Part shown: piece by piece, positions 17,099 to 24,857 of the stretch
Layout: every line of letters begins with the position of its first letter
Numbering within the stretch: the first letter of the stretch is position 1
Source of the DNA: Neobacillus bataviensis
Lineage (GTDB): Bacteria; Bacillota; Bacilli; Bacillales_B; DSM-18226
Reading direction: 5' to 3'
Assembly: GCF_019969725.1 (NCBI RefSeq)
Contig: NZ_JAHXYW010000016.1
Coordinates: 1 to 64,000 of the forward strand
Length of the DNA stretch: 64,000 nucleotides
Program-made: the position numbers and the translations under genes
The notes under the pieces: generated by a model
Database searches by the model: none
The model's input: only the letters and a program-made list of their open reading frames with translations
What the model was told of the DNA's origin: nothing

Positions 17099-18061
17099 AT
17101 GGAAACTCCATTAGTAGAAGTAAAAAACTTGAAAAAATATTTTCATAAAAAGAGCGGCTTATTTGGTAGAAAAAATTCATTTGTAAAAGCGGTAGATGAC
17201 GTTTCCTTTACCATTTTTAAAGGTGAAACGCTGGGCCTTGTTGGTGAAAGCGGCTGTGGAAAATCTACCACGGGAAGAATGCTGATGAGATTACTTGATC
17301 CTACCGAAGGGCAGATTTTATTTGAAGGGGAAGAGATTAGCAGTTTAAACGATAATCAAATTCGGGATATGAGAAAAGAATTTCAGATGGTCTTTCAGGA
17401 TCCCTATGCATCCCTAAACCCAAGGATGAAGGTGGGAGATATAATCTCCGAGCCGTTAATTATTCATGGGTATCCTAAAGAGAAACGGGAAGAGCGAGTA
17501 AATAAGTTACTAGAGGTTGTGGGATTAAGTGCCTATCATGCCGATCGGTATCCTCATGAATTTAGCGGCGGTCAGCGCCAAAGAATTGGGATTGCTCGTG
17601 CCCTTGCAGTCAACCCGAAATTAATTATCGCCGATGAACCCGTTTCTGCATTGGATGTGTCCATTCAATCGCAAATTCTAAACCTTTTAAAGGACCTTCA
17701 AGATGAATTTCAATTGACCTATTTATTTATTGCCCATGATTTGAGTGTGGTGGAACATATAAGTGATCGAGTAGGTGTTATGTACCTTGGAAAAATTGTT
17801 GAATTGGCTGATAAGGAGACCCTTTATCAAAATCCATTGCATCCCTACACAAAGGCATTAATATCAGCAGTACCTATTCCTAATCCTCGGCAGAGAAGAG
17901 AAAGGATTATATTAAAAGGGGGTATCCCTAGCCCATCCAATCCGCCAAGCGGATGTACCTTCCATACGAGGTGTCCTTTTGCTTTGGATGTATGTAAAAA
18001 AGAGATTCCGAAACTTCGGGAAATTACATCTGGGCATTTAGTTTCGTGTCATTTATACTAG
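17099..18061 (+). CDS. ABC importer ATPase 2 (DppF/OppF type)
   Basis: Partner ATPase, 320 residues. The N-terminus has the OppF-type leader [20 protein letters not shown], followed by Walker [13 protein letters not shown], signature FSGGQRQR, Walker [13 protein letters not shown] and switch [10 protein letters not shown]. The C-terminal tail has a Cys-rich patch, [20 protein letters not shown] 17099 sits 8 nt after TTGGAGG; GTG 17096 overlaps the previous stop. It completes a five-part importer, and no further transport genes follow. Confidence 0.93.
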   Translation: METPLVEVKNLKKYFHKKSGLFGRKNSFVKAVDDVSFTIFKGETLGLVGESGCGKSTTGRMLMRLLDPTEGQILFEGEEISSLNDNQIRDMRKEFQMVFQDPYASLNPRMKVGDIISEPLIIHGYPKEKREERVNKLLEVVGLSAYHADRYPHEFSGGQRQRIGIARALAVNPKLIIADEPVSALDVSIQSQILNLLKDLQDEFQLTYLFIAHDLSVVEHISDRVGVMYLGKIVELADKETLYQNPLHPYTKALISAVPIPNPRQRRERIILKGGIPSPSNPPSGCTFHTRCPFALDVCKKEIPKLREITSGHLVSCHLY

Positions 18062-18100
18062 TATAATAGGAATACTTGGAGTTCGGAGGTTATACTAGCG

Positions 18101-19840
18101 ATGTCTAATCAAATTGTTCACATTATAGCATATCAGGAGAAGTCCTTAGAACGAGTAATGAAACAAATAAAGGAAGTTTTGGGACAACACATTAAAGTAA
18201 AGCCTACAACTTTAAAGGAAATCCGTCCTGAAATGGTTCATCCAAATGATATTGTCTTCCTTTACCATCCTATGATTAAAGGAATCGTAAATAAACTGAT
18301 TCCACCCGAGTGTCCCTGTATTGTTGCAAAACGAGACATTAATATGGCTAATTGCAGAGAGTTGATCAATCTCCCTCCAGGTCAGAAGATACTTGTAGTT
18401 AATGATACAAAGAAAACGATTGAAGAAGCTGTTGCCTCACTTCGTGAGACGATCTCTGAGCACGAGTACTTTCCATATAATCCTGATGAAAATATTCCAG
18501 ATGACATAGATTATATTTTAACTCCAGGGGAGATAGATTTATTACCTGATGGGTTAACAAACGTGATCAATATTGGAGATAGAATTTTAGATATTGAAAC
18601 CTTTATCGAGTTTGCTGAATTGCTCGGTATCGACTATCAACCTCAGATGGTAAAGAGGTATATGAAATCTTTAGTTTCACTTTCATTGGAATATGAGGGA
18701 ATGGATTACACAAAGGGGAACCGAATGAAGGACATTCGAAATGTTTCCCGTTATACGTTTGATGATGTAATTGCCGAAAGTACGTCCATGGTAAAAACGG
18801 TTCAACTAGCAAAGGAATTTGCAAAGACATCTTTCCCTGTATTTATTTATGGTGAAAAAGGAGCAGGAAAAAGTATGCTCGCACAAGCGATTCATCATTA
18901 TTCCTATCATAACGGAGATCCTATTTTTTCTGTGAATTGCAAATCAAATCCAATTGACATGCTGGAAAAGGAATTGTTTGGGTTTGAGGAAGATCTTATC
19001 CATACAATGGGAGCTTTTGAGATAACAAACAATGGAACGGTTTATTTGGAAGATGTAGATGAATTGCCTTTTTCACTCCAAATTAGAATATTTAATGCTG
19101 TGAAAGAAAGTAACTTTCTTCGAGTTGGCGGCACAACACCCATTCCATTACAGGCACGGTTGATTGCCTGCAGTACAAAAGAATTAGACCAACTTGCTGA
19201 CAATGGAACGTTTTATCTTCCTTTTTATGAAATGCTGACATCCCAATCTCTCATCGTCCCTTCTTTGAAGGAGAGAAGGGAAGATTTTGTGCCATTAATT
19301 GAGGAATTAAAACGAAGGCTCAAAAAAACAGATGTCATTTTTACAGATGAAGCTATGGAACATTTACTTTGTTATGGATGGCCGAGAAATGTAACGGAAC
19401 TTTATGATTGTATCACCTATATTTGTTCTATGGGAGAGGATACCATAGGAGTGAAGTCGTTACCAATAAATATACGGATGATGAGCGGGGATTGTAAACT
19501 TGGGATATTGAAGGGGCATAAGATTAACCCCTTAGAAATTATTAAAAAAATTGAAGCCCATGGTTTTTTAGAAGAAAATATCGAAATACTGAAAATATTT
19601 GCATTAGGGAAGCATGAACGAACCTCATTTGGAAGGCTGACTCTTAAAAAGCGTTTGGAAGAAGCAGGGATTTATCTATCTGAGCAACAAATTCGGATGA
19701 GAATGGAAATCCTCCAGGAGCTGGAATTATTAATTGTTCGACAGGGACGAGCGGGGTCCACCATATCACAAATAGGTGAAGAATTTCTTCAATTTTTACA
19801 GTCCTCTGCAAACGTTAATATAAAAGGAAGTTATGATTGA
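18101..19840 (+). CDS. AAA+ enhancer-binding-type regulator lacking the GAFTGA loop
   Basis: A 579-residue protein. Residues 1-210 form an unrecognised sensor-like region (IVHIIAYQEKSLERVM...). Residues about 230-450 are a sigma-54-activator-type AAA+ domain: Walker A GEKGAGKS at 251-258, ELFGFEED, then GAFEITNNGTVYLEDVDELP. In true activators a GAFTGA loop lies between ELFG and the FE-x-A-x-x-GT block; here about ten residues including that motif are missing. Walker B reads ED rather than DE, and the arginine-finger region is altered (FYLPFYEMLTSQSLIVPSLK). The C-terminal 100 residues look winged-helix-like. It is 39 nt after the importer operon, so it probably regulates it, but not through sigma-54. 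Confidence 0.75.
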   Translation: MSNQIVHIIAYQEKSLERVMKQIKEVLGQHIKVKPTTLKEIRPEMVHPNDIVFLYHPMIKGIVNKLIPPECPCIVAKRDINMANCRELINLPPGQKILVVNDTKKTIEEAVASLRETISEHEYFPYNPDENIPDDIDYILTPGEIDLLPDGLTNVINIGDRILDIETFIEFAELLGIDYQPQMVKRYMKSLVSLSLEYEGMDYTKGNRMKDIRNVSRYTFDDVIAESTSMVKTVQLAKEFAKTSFPVFIYGEKGAGKSMLAQAIHHYSYHNGDPIFSVNCKSNPIDMLEKELFGFEEDLIHTMGAFEITNNGTVYLEDVDELPFSLQIRIFNAVKESNFLRVGGTTPIPLQARLIACSTKELDQLADNGTFYLPFYEMLTSQSLIVPSLKERREDFVPLIEELKRRLKKTDVIFTDEAMEHLLCYGWPRNVTELYDCITYICSMGEDTIGVKSLPINIRMMSGDCKLGILKGHKINPLEIIKKIEAHGFLEENIEILKIFALGKHERTSFGRLTLKKRLEEAGIYLSEQQIRMRMEILQELELLIVRQGRAGSTISQIGEEFLQFLQSSANVNIKGSYD

Positions 19841-19883
19841 TTTAAGAGGCTAATGGCGTAATATGATGATTTTAGTAAAAATC

Positions 19884-19911
19884 AAAGCTTGGTGCTCACC
19901 AAGCTTTTTAC
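19884..19911 (+). terminator. Terminator of the asparaginase-importer-regulator operon
   Basis: AAAGCTTGGTG / CACCAAGCTTT with a 2-nt loop and a T-run, 44 nt after the regulator's stop. There is no comparable terminator earlier in the operon. Confidence 0.85.
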
Positions 19912-19999
19912 AATTATTTATGATTCATTTTCAAATTCATACTAAAGTTCATTAGTCATTTTTTTGATTAAATTAAGGCAGGTCTTCCATGGAAGTAAA

Positions 20000-20545
20000 C
20001 TATAGATTCCTATCCAACAAAATCCCCACCTGTTCTGCCACAACTTGAGTTGGTTCAGATAAACCATTGGTGATCCAAGCTGTTACTATCTCTACTATAG
20101 CTGCTCCAAAAAATTTAAGAACTAAATCCTTACTTAATCCTTGATTTTTTCCTTCATTTACATCTACTTCACCCGCTAACTCCTCGATCACAAATTTTAG
20201 GAAGTGACTACGAAAAGTAGGGGCTCCTTTACTCGCTAACATGGTTGAAAAGAATGAGGAATTACGTTCAAAGTATTCAAACCACATCAGATTTCCCTCG
20301 GTATAATCCAAATCAGCTGCTGATACGCACAGTTTCCTTAGTTCGTTAATATGTTCTTCAATGAGCTTATCCAGTAAATCAAATTTATCCATGTAATGAT
20401 CATAAATGGTTCTTCGACCAACATTTGCCCTGTCGGAAATATCTTGGATCGTAATATGATCAAAACTTTTTTCAGACATTAGTTCAATAAAAGCCTTTTT
20501 TATTGCTTCTTGAGATTTTTGTACTCTTCTATCCACACTAGACAT
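20000..20545 (-). CDS. TetR-family transcriptional repressor
   Basis: Residues 1-60 form the TetR DNA-binding domain: AIKKAFIELMSEKSFDHITIQDISDRANVGRRTIYDHYMDK shortened here to its key pieces ITIQDIS and RRTIYDHY. The rest is a helical ligand-binding domain ending QVGILLDRNL. Start ATG 20545 has GGTGAT 7 nt upstream; GTG 20560 is the alternative and would add five residues. Divergent from the CMD-cupin pair, with three operator-like repeats in the gap, so it very likely represses itself and that pair. Its inducer is unknown. 181 aa, normal length. Confidence 0.88.
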   Translation of the reverse strand: MSSVDRRVQKSQEAIKKAFIELMSEKSFDHITIQDISDRANVGRRTIYDHYMDKFDLLDKLIEEHINELRKLCVSAADLDYTEGNLMWFEYFERNSSFFSTMLASKGAPTFRSHFLKFVIEELAGEVDVNEGKNQGLSKDLVLKFFGAAIVEIVTAWITNGLSEPTQVVAEQVGILLDRNL

Positions 20546-20570
20546 TCTAGGAATCACCAAGCTTTCTTAA

Positions 20571-20686
20571 AAGTTATCGCACAAATTTACTCAACTTGTG
20601 CAGTAACGCACAAATCACAGCATTTTGATTATTGCCGTTATCCTCTGTTCATTTTATATTATACACAGGTGTGCGATAACGCATCA
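20571..20686. promoter_or_regulatory. Operator-like repeats between tetR and the CMD gene
   Basis: TTGTGC-N6-GCACAA at 20596-20613 is an inverted repeat. TGTGCGATAACGCATC recurs at about 20670-20685, and GTTATCGCACAAA (reverse orientation) lies at 20573-20585. The shared core TGTGCGATAAC suggests TetR binding at up to three sites. Confidence 0.65.
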
Positions 20687-20770
20687 ATATACGATTAACT
20701 AAAACAGCTAATATTACTATCTTCGGAATAATAGAAGAGTTTATTAAAATCAATGAGGAGGTTTAGAGTT

Positions 20771-21526
20771 ATGGATCGTATTGAAAAGAGCAAGGAAAAG
20801 TTCCACCAGTTATTTGGTGGGGGAGTAACAGCCGCACATGCTACCGATCCTGATTTTCAGGACATTCTGAGCCATTTCATTTTTGGGGAAGTTTTTTATC
20901 AAGGTAATCTAGATGATAATCTGCGTGAGTTGATCACCTTGGTGGTTCTTACGACCAATCAAACTTTATCTCAGCTAAAAGCACACGTAAGTGCGGCACT
21001 AAATGTAGGTTTAACACCCGTAGAAATCAAAGAAGCTGTTTATCAATGTGCTCCGTATATTGGTTTTCCGAAAACATTGAATGCTGTCAGTCAAGTGAAT
21101 GAGGTTTTCAAAGCGAAAAATATTGCGTTACCAATTGAAAGTCAAAAGCAGGTTGATGAAAATAATCGCTTTAACAAGGGACTTGCAGTTCAAGTAGAGA
21201 TTTTTGGTGAGGTGATTGCAAAAATGCGCGAAAATGCTCCAGAAAACCAAAAGCATATTCAGGATTATCTTTCCGCTTTTTGCTTTGGTGATTTCTATAC
21301 TCGCAGAGGACTGAATTTGAAAACACGGGAGTTGTTGACACTCTGCATCATTACGGCTTTAGGCGGTGCCGAAGGCCAAGTTAAGGCCCATGTACAAGGT
21401 AACAAAAATGTGGGTAATGACAAGGAAACATTGATCACCGCACTCACCCACTGCCTTCCATATATAGGCTTTCCAAGAACACTGAACGCATTAGCTTACG
21501 TTAATGAAATGATTCCTGAAAATTAA
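20771..21526 (+). CDS. Double carboxymuconolactone-decarboxylase (CMD) domain protein
   Basis: A 251-residue cytosolic protein with two CMD/AhpD-like helical domains: about residues 25-110 (LRELITLVVLTTNQTLSQLKAHVSAALN...) and 160-245 (TRELLTLCIITALGG...). Both end in the same pattern, YIGFPKTLNA and YIGFPRTLNA. In each, the family Cys-x-x-Cys of peroxidase-type AhpD is absent (QCAPYIGFP has only one Cys), so decarboxylase or unknown activity is more likely than peroxidase. ATG 20771 follows TGAGGAGG by 8 nt. It is followed 50 nt later by a cupin, a common pairing. Probably controlled by the divergent TetR. Confidence 0.88.
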   Translation: MDRIEKSKEKFHQLFGGGVTAAHATDPDFQDILSHFIFGEVFYQGNLDDNLRELITLVVLTTNQTLSQLKAHVSAALNVGLTPVEIKEAVYQCAPYIGFPKTLNAVSQVNEVFKAKNIALPIESQKQVDENNRFNKGLAVQVEIFGEVIAKMRENAPENQKHIQDYLSAFCFGDFYTRRGLNLKTRELLTLCIITALGGAEGQVKAHVQGNKNVGNDKETLITALTHCLPYIGFPRTLNALAYVNEMIPEN

Positions 21527-21575
21527 AAAAGGGTGTTACCTATTATTTCTAAAAAGTTTTATTGGAGGAATTAAA

Positions 21576-21986
21576 ATGGCAAAACATGAAGAAGTAAAAA
21601 ATGGCGTTATTTTCCCAGCGGGAGAGAAAAATGAAGCATATGAACAATTTTTTGTAGGACAAAGTTATCTTAAAGGATTAGTTGCTGATCCTAAAGTGAG
21701 TGTTGGTGTTGGGAATGTAACTTTTGAACCTGGATGCAGAAATAACTGGCATATTCATCGCGATGGATTTCAAATTTTATTGGTAACGGGTGGCGAAGGT
21801 TGGTACCAAGAAGAAGGAAAGCCTGCTCAATTCTTAAAAGCTGGCGATGTTATAGTCACACACGATGGTGTGAAACACTGGCATGGTGCCGCAAAAGATA
21901 GTTGGTTTGAACACATTGCGATTACTGCTGGTACTCCTGAATGGTTGGAACCAGTAGCAGATGAGGAATATAACAAAGTAAAATAA
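21576..21986 (+). CDS. Single-domain cupin protein
   Basis: A 136-residue beta-barrel protein. Cupin motif 1 is visible as NNWHIHRDGFQILLVTGGEGW, with the two His that would bind metal, and motif 2 as HDGVKHWHGA with the third His. Similar proteins occur beside CMD domains in many bacteria and are often annotated as cupin or carboxymuconolactone decarboxylase partners; the substrate is unknown. TGGAGG precedes ATG 21576. It belongs to the TetR-controlled pair. One terminator-like hairpin lies at 22069. Confidence 0.87.
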   Translation: MAKHEEVKNGVIFPAGEKNEAYEQFFVGQSYLKGLVADPKVSVGVGNVTFEPGCRNNWHIHRDGFQILLVTGGEGWYQEEGKPAQFLKAGDVIVTHDGVKHWHGAAKDSWFEHIAITAGTPEWLEPVADEEYNKVK

Positions 21987-22068
21987 GAGTTGAGGTTAAA
22001 AATTACTCTGTTATTCAGGGCTTTTTTAGTATTCATCCCTATGAACATAGTTCTTTAACAGAACATAA

Positions 22069-22103
22069 TAAAAAACTGCTAGAAATTATTCTGGCAGTTT
22101 TTT
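22069..22103 (+). terminator. Terminator of the CMD-cupin operon
   Basis: AAAAAACTGC-T-AGAA / TTCT-G-GCAGTTTTTT, loop ATTA, ending in a T-run. Confidence 0.8.
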
Positions 22104-22204
22104 GTATGTTCAGGATTTCCATCTATTGGGGAAACTCCATTCGTGAATAAGTTACAACCTTTGTCATCAACTTAAGAAATATACAAATTAGAAGAAGGTG
22201 TATC

Positions 22205-23314
22205 ATGGCGAAAAAATGTTATCGGTCATTCACCATCATTTCTTTATGCATGGCATTATTACTAATGTCATCCTGTAACCAGGTACAAAGAAAAGAAGAA
22301 TCCAAAAAGGAGAAAACTCCTCGTGAAGTATTAGGGTTTTATACAGAACAGGAAGGAACGTATCCAGGGTCGCAAGCTATAGTTAACTCCCAATTCAAGA
22401 GCTTAAGCGTCATTGCTCCCTTTTGGTATAAACTTGATGATAAACGTCCAGGCAGTCTTATAGATTCCGTAACAGCAGATCATAAAAGAAAGGTTATTCA
22501 GAGTGCCCATAAAAAACACGTGAAGGTATATATGGTTGTACATAATCTCTTTTATGAAACCGTGGAGAAGGGCAAGCAGGCTGCGAGTAATGTACTCGAT
22601 AACGAGAATAACCGCAATGTTTTCATACAGAACTTACGCACTGAAATGAATCAATTTAAATATGACGGAATTAATATTGACATGGAAAACTTGTATTTGA
22701 CTGACCGAGATTCCTTTAGTCTGATGATAAAAAATTTGTCTGATGCACTAAATCGTGATGGAAAAGTAGTTACGGTTTCCGTCCCGGCAAACACAGGTGA
22801 TTCCCGTGCTAATCCCTGGTCACCATGGTTTGATTACGAAAAGCTTGGTCAATATTCGGACGGGTTAATGATTATGACATATGATGAACACAACCCAAGA
22901 ACAACACCCGGGTCAACAGCATCAGTCGAATGGACAGAAGCAACGATTCGTTATGCTTTGAAACATGGAGTACCACCATCCAAAATTTTACTCGGTATCG
23001 CTGGTTACGGATGGGACTGGGATACAACAGCAGCAGGCAAAGCTAAGTATAGTTCCTTTAAAGAGTTAATGGATCAGCAAACAAAATATAAAGCAAAAAT
23101 TGTATGGGACTCCCGTTCGCAAACGCCATATTTCAGTTACGTCGATGAAAAACACCATAACCACCAGGCTTGGTTTGAGAATAGCCATAGTCTGCGGTTT
23201 AAGCTAAACCTTGTAGAAAAATATGACTTACAGGGAATTGGGATTTGGCGGCTTGGCTTAGAAGATCCAAAGTATTGGACGACTATACCTGAAAAAATAA
23301 GAGTTAAAAAGTGA
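22205..23314 (+). CDS. Glycoside hydrolase family 18 lipoprotein (YdhD/SleL catalytic-domain type)
   Basis: A secreted lipoprotein of 369 residues. The N-terminal signal peptide has lipobox LMSSC (Cys near residue 25). The GH18 barrel follows: VLGFYTEQEGTYPGS, YDGINIDMENLY with the DxxDxDxE-type active site (catalytic E161), LMIMTYDEHN and the barrel end GIGIWRLGLEDPKYW. It resembles the catalytic part of spore-cortex N-acetylglucosaminidases SleL/YaaH/YdhD but lacks their LysM repeats, and the lipid anchor replaces them. A role in cell-wall or cortex peptidoglycan turnover is inferred. AGAAGGTG precedes ATG 22205. Confidence 0.85.
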   Translation: MAKKCYRSFTIISLCMALLLMSSCNQVQRKEESKKEKTPREVLGFYTEQEGTYPGSQAIVNSQFKSLSVIAPFWYKLDDKRPGSLIDSVTADHKRKVIQSAHKKHVKVYMVVHNLFYETVEKGKQAASNVLDNENNRNVFIQNLRTEMNQFKYDGINIDMENLYLTDRDSFSLMIKNLSDALNRDGKVVTVSVPANTGDSRANPWSPWFDYEKLGQYSDGLMIMTYDEHNPRTTPGSTASVEWTEATIRYALKHGVPPSKILLGIAGYGWDWDTTAAGKAKYSSFKELMDQQTKYKAKIVWDSRSQTPYFSYVDEKHHNHQAWFENSHSLRFKLNLVEKYDLQGIGIWRLGLEDPKYWTTIPEKIRVKK

Positions 23315-23405
23315 TCGAATGGTTATCCAGTATTTATATAAAAGAAATAACTCATTTCACCATGGATATACCCCTGTCAAGTAGACAGTAAATAAAAAGC
23401 ATTCT

Positions 23406-23501
23406 CTTCAGCTTTGGCAATGATAGTTGGTTGCCAGGAGATTGTCAAGGAAAGCACTTGACAACCCCCTGGCAACCAACTATGTGGTCAGTAAGCTGAA
23501 G
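23406..23501. repeat. Triple nested perfect hairpin inside the IS, downstream of orfB
   Basis: Three perfect inverted arms are nested. They are CTTCAGCTT (23406-23414) with AAGCTGAAG (23493-23501); ATAGTTGGTTGCCAGG (23423-23438) with CCTGGCAACCAACTAT (23468-23483); and TTGTCAAG (23442-23449) with CTTGACAA (23457-23464). TGTCAAG also occurs at the IS left tip. It is probably an insulating structure or a transposase-related site. Confidence 0.85.
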
Positions 23502-23533
23502 AAGGAATTAATCTAATCAGATTGATTAATTTC

Positions 23534-24415
23534 TTAGGCTGCCTGAAGTCTGTATTTAACTGGGCTTAGGTAGCCTAATTTTTTTTGAATTCTTTTGTGA
23601 TTATATCTATAAATGTATTTTTCTACCTCTTCTATAACTTCCTCTGGTTTCTGGAAGTTCTTTAGATACATACATTCTGTTTTAAAATGACTAAAAAAGT
23701 TTTCTGCGCATGCATTGTCTAAAAAATTGGCTTTTCTGGACATACTTTGAGTAATACCATTCAGTTTGACGGCTTCGTGGTAGTCTTGAGATGTATACTG
23801 AAAACCCTGATCGCTATGCAGAATGGTTTTATCAGTCACATCTCTTTTTTTATTTGCTTCTTCCAATGTATCTAATACAAGCTCTAAACCGTTTTTGGAA
23901 CTGATTTTGTAAGCAACGATTTCCTTATTCCATAGATCACAGATGACTGACAAATATAAGCGTTGGTTGTTAAAAATCAAATAGGTAATATCTGTAACCC
24001 ATTTTTTATTGGGATTTTCTGCAATAAAGTTCCGATTAAGGACATTCGGAACTATTATTCTTTCACTGCCTTCACGATACCTCTGTCTTTTCTTACGGAT
24101 TTTAGCCTGCAGCTTCATCTCTTTCATTAGCCGATAGATTCGCTTATGGTTTACCTTTATTTCGTATTGTTGCCTAATAGATGCGGTAATTCTTGGATAC
24201 CCATAAGTACCATTCGCCTCTTCATAGACTTCTACAATATAATTCTTTATCACCTCATTTTCCTGTTTCTTTGGAGTAATAACCTCTTTTTGCTTTAACC
24301 ATTTATAATATCCACTTCGTGAAACCTTTGCCAATTCACATAGTAAATTAACAGGATACTGGGTGCTTAGTTCAAAAATAATTTGGTAGTATATTGGGAT
24401 CTCTTTCTTTTTCAC
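23534..24415 (-). CDS. IS3-family transposase OrfB (DDE integrase core)
   Basis: A 293-residue catalytic part of the transposase. HTH_21-type region near residues 45-100 (NGTYGYPRITASI...), then the rve fold with the DDE triad: Asp in KWVTDITYL, Asp in LHSDQGFQYTS and Glu in NACAENFFSHFKTE. The tail YNHKRIQKKLGYLSPVKYR is typical of the family. GTG start 24415 with GGAGG nearby could give free OrfB, but the main product is probably OrfAB made by frameshift at 24436-24442. All catalytic residues are present, so the element may be active. Confidence 0.92.
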   Translation of the reverse strand: MKKKEIPIYYQIIFELSTQYPVNLLCELAKVSRSGYYKWLKQKEVITPKKQENEVIKNYIVEVYEEANGTYGYPRITASIRQQYEIKVNHKRIYRLMKEMKLQAKIRKKRQRYREGSERIIVPNVLNRNFIAENPNKKWVTDITYLIFNNQRLYLSVICDLWNKEIVAYKISSKNGLELVLDTLEEANKKRDVTDKTILHSDQGFQYTSQDYHEAVKLNGITQSMSRKANFLDNACAENFFSHFKTECMYLKNFQKPEEVIEEVEKYIYRYNHKRIQKKLGYLSPVKYRLQAA

Positions 24416-24726
24416 CTCCTTCTCAAATCCATTAGCTTTTTTAAGAATGCATTCTCTGCTTCCAATCTGATAACTTTCTCTTCAAGGGATAGATCCTTTT
24501 TTCGAGGACGCCCTGATAAATATTTTCTTTGATCTTCAAATGCACTTAGTGCATCTCCCTTTGAATTTTCGTATTTTTTTACCCATTTTCTAATTGGATA
24601 CGTAGAAGGCAAATTATATTTATTTGCTAAACGCAGATAACCCATTGTACCAGTCAAATATTCCTGAACAACCTTTAATTTAAATTCCTCTGTATACTTA
24701 TTAAATTTCGTACCTTTTTTTTTCAT
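24412..24726 (-). CDS. IS3-family transposase OrfA (helix-turn-helix)
   Basis: A 104-residue protein. Residues 8-60 form the HTH_Tnp_1-like domain (YTEEFKLKVVQEYL, LANKYNLPSTYPIRKWVKKY). A coiled region (LEEKVIRLEAENAFLKKLM) near the end is the leucine zipper used for dimerisation. Its stop TGA overlaps the GTG start of orfB by four bases. Binds the IS ends in the fusion protein. Confidence 0.9.
   Translation of the reverse strand: MKKKGTKFNKYTEEFKLKVVQEYLTGTMGYLRLANKYNLPSTYPIRKWVKKYENSKGDALSAFEDQRKYLSGRPRKKDLSLEEKVIRLEAENAFLKKLMDLRRR
24436..24442 (-). promoter_or_regulatory. Programmed -1 frameshift site A-AAA-AAG
   Basis: On the minus strand orfA reads TTA AAA AAG CTA ATG; the heptamer A AAA AAG is in the correct phase. 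After slipping, the frame reads ANGFEKEVKKKEI and joins orfB. A purine-rich GAAGGAGG lies about 15 nt downstream. Confidence 0.75.
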
Positions 24727-24857
24727 GAAAAATCCCTCCTGGTAGAACAGTATAGGCTTTTTCCTAACTGTCTACACAAGAGGGATAATATCACCATGAA
24801 CTGAGTTATTTACCTAAATAGGCAGTATGTAGTTCTTTGTTCAGTTATTTCCCTTTT

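Larger units (their letters stand above)
23375..24778 (-). mobile_element. IS3-family insertion sequence, about 1.4 kb, apparently intact
   Basis: The element contains orfA and orfB on the minus strand with a -1 frameshift site. The ends are imperfect inverted repeats: left TGTCAAGTAGACAGTAAATA, then AAAAGC; right end (complement) TGTGTAGACAGTTAGGAAAA, then AGC. Over the inner 20 positions 17 match, with a 3-nt insertion next to the left TGT. No clear target duplication is seen (flanks CCC and AGA), so boundaries are good to a few bases. It has inserted in an intergenic hairpin, so it disrupts no coding gene. Confidence 0.85.
23345..24811. other. Bidirectional terminator split by the IS element
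   Basis: AAATAACTCA (23345-23354) and its exact complement TGAGTTATTT (24802-24811) lie on opposite sides of the IS. They would form a hairpin between the convergent GH18 and amine oxidase genes if the IS were absent. Confidence 0.6.
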
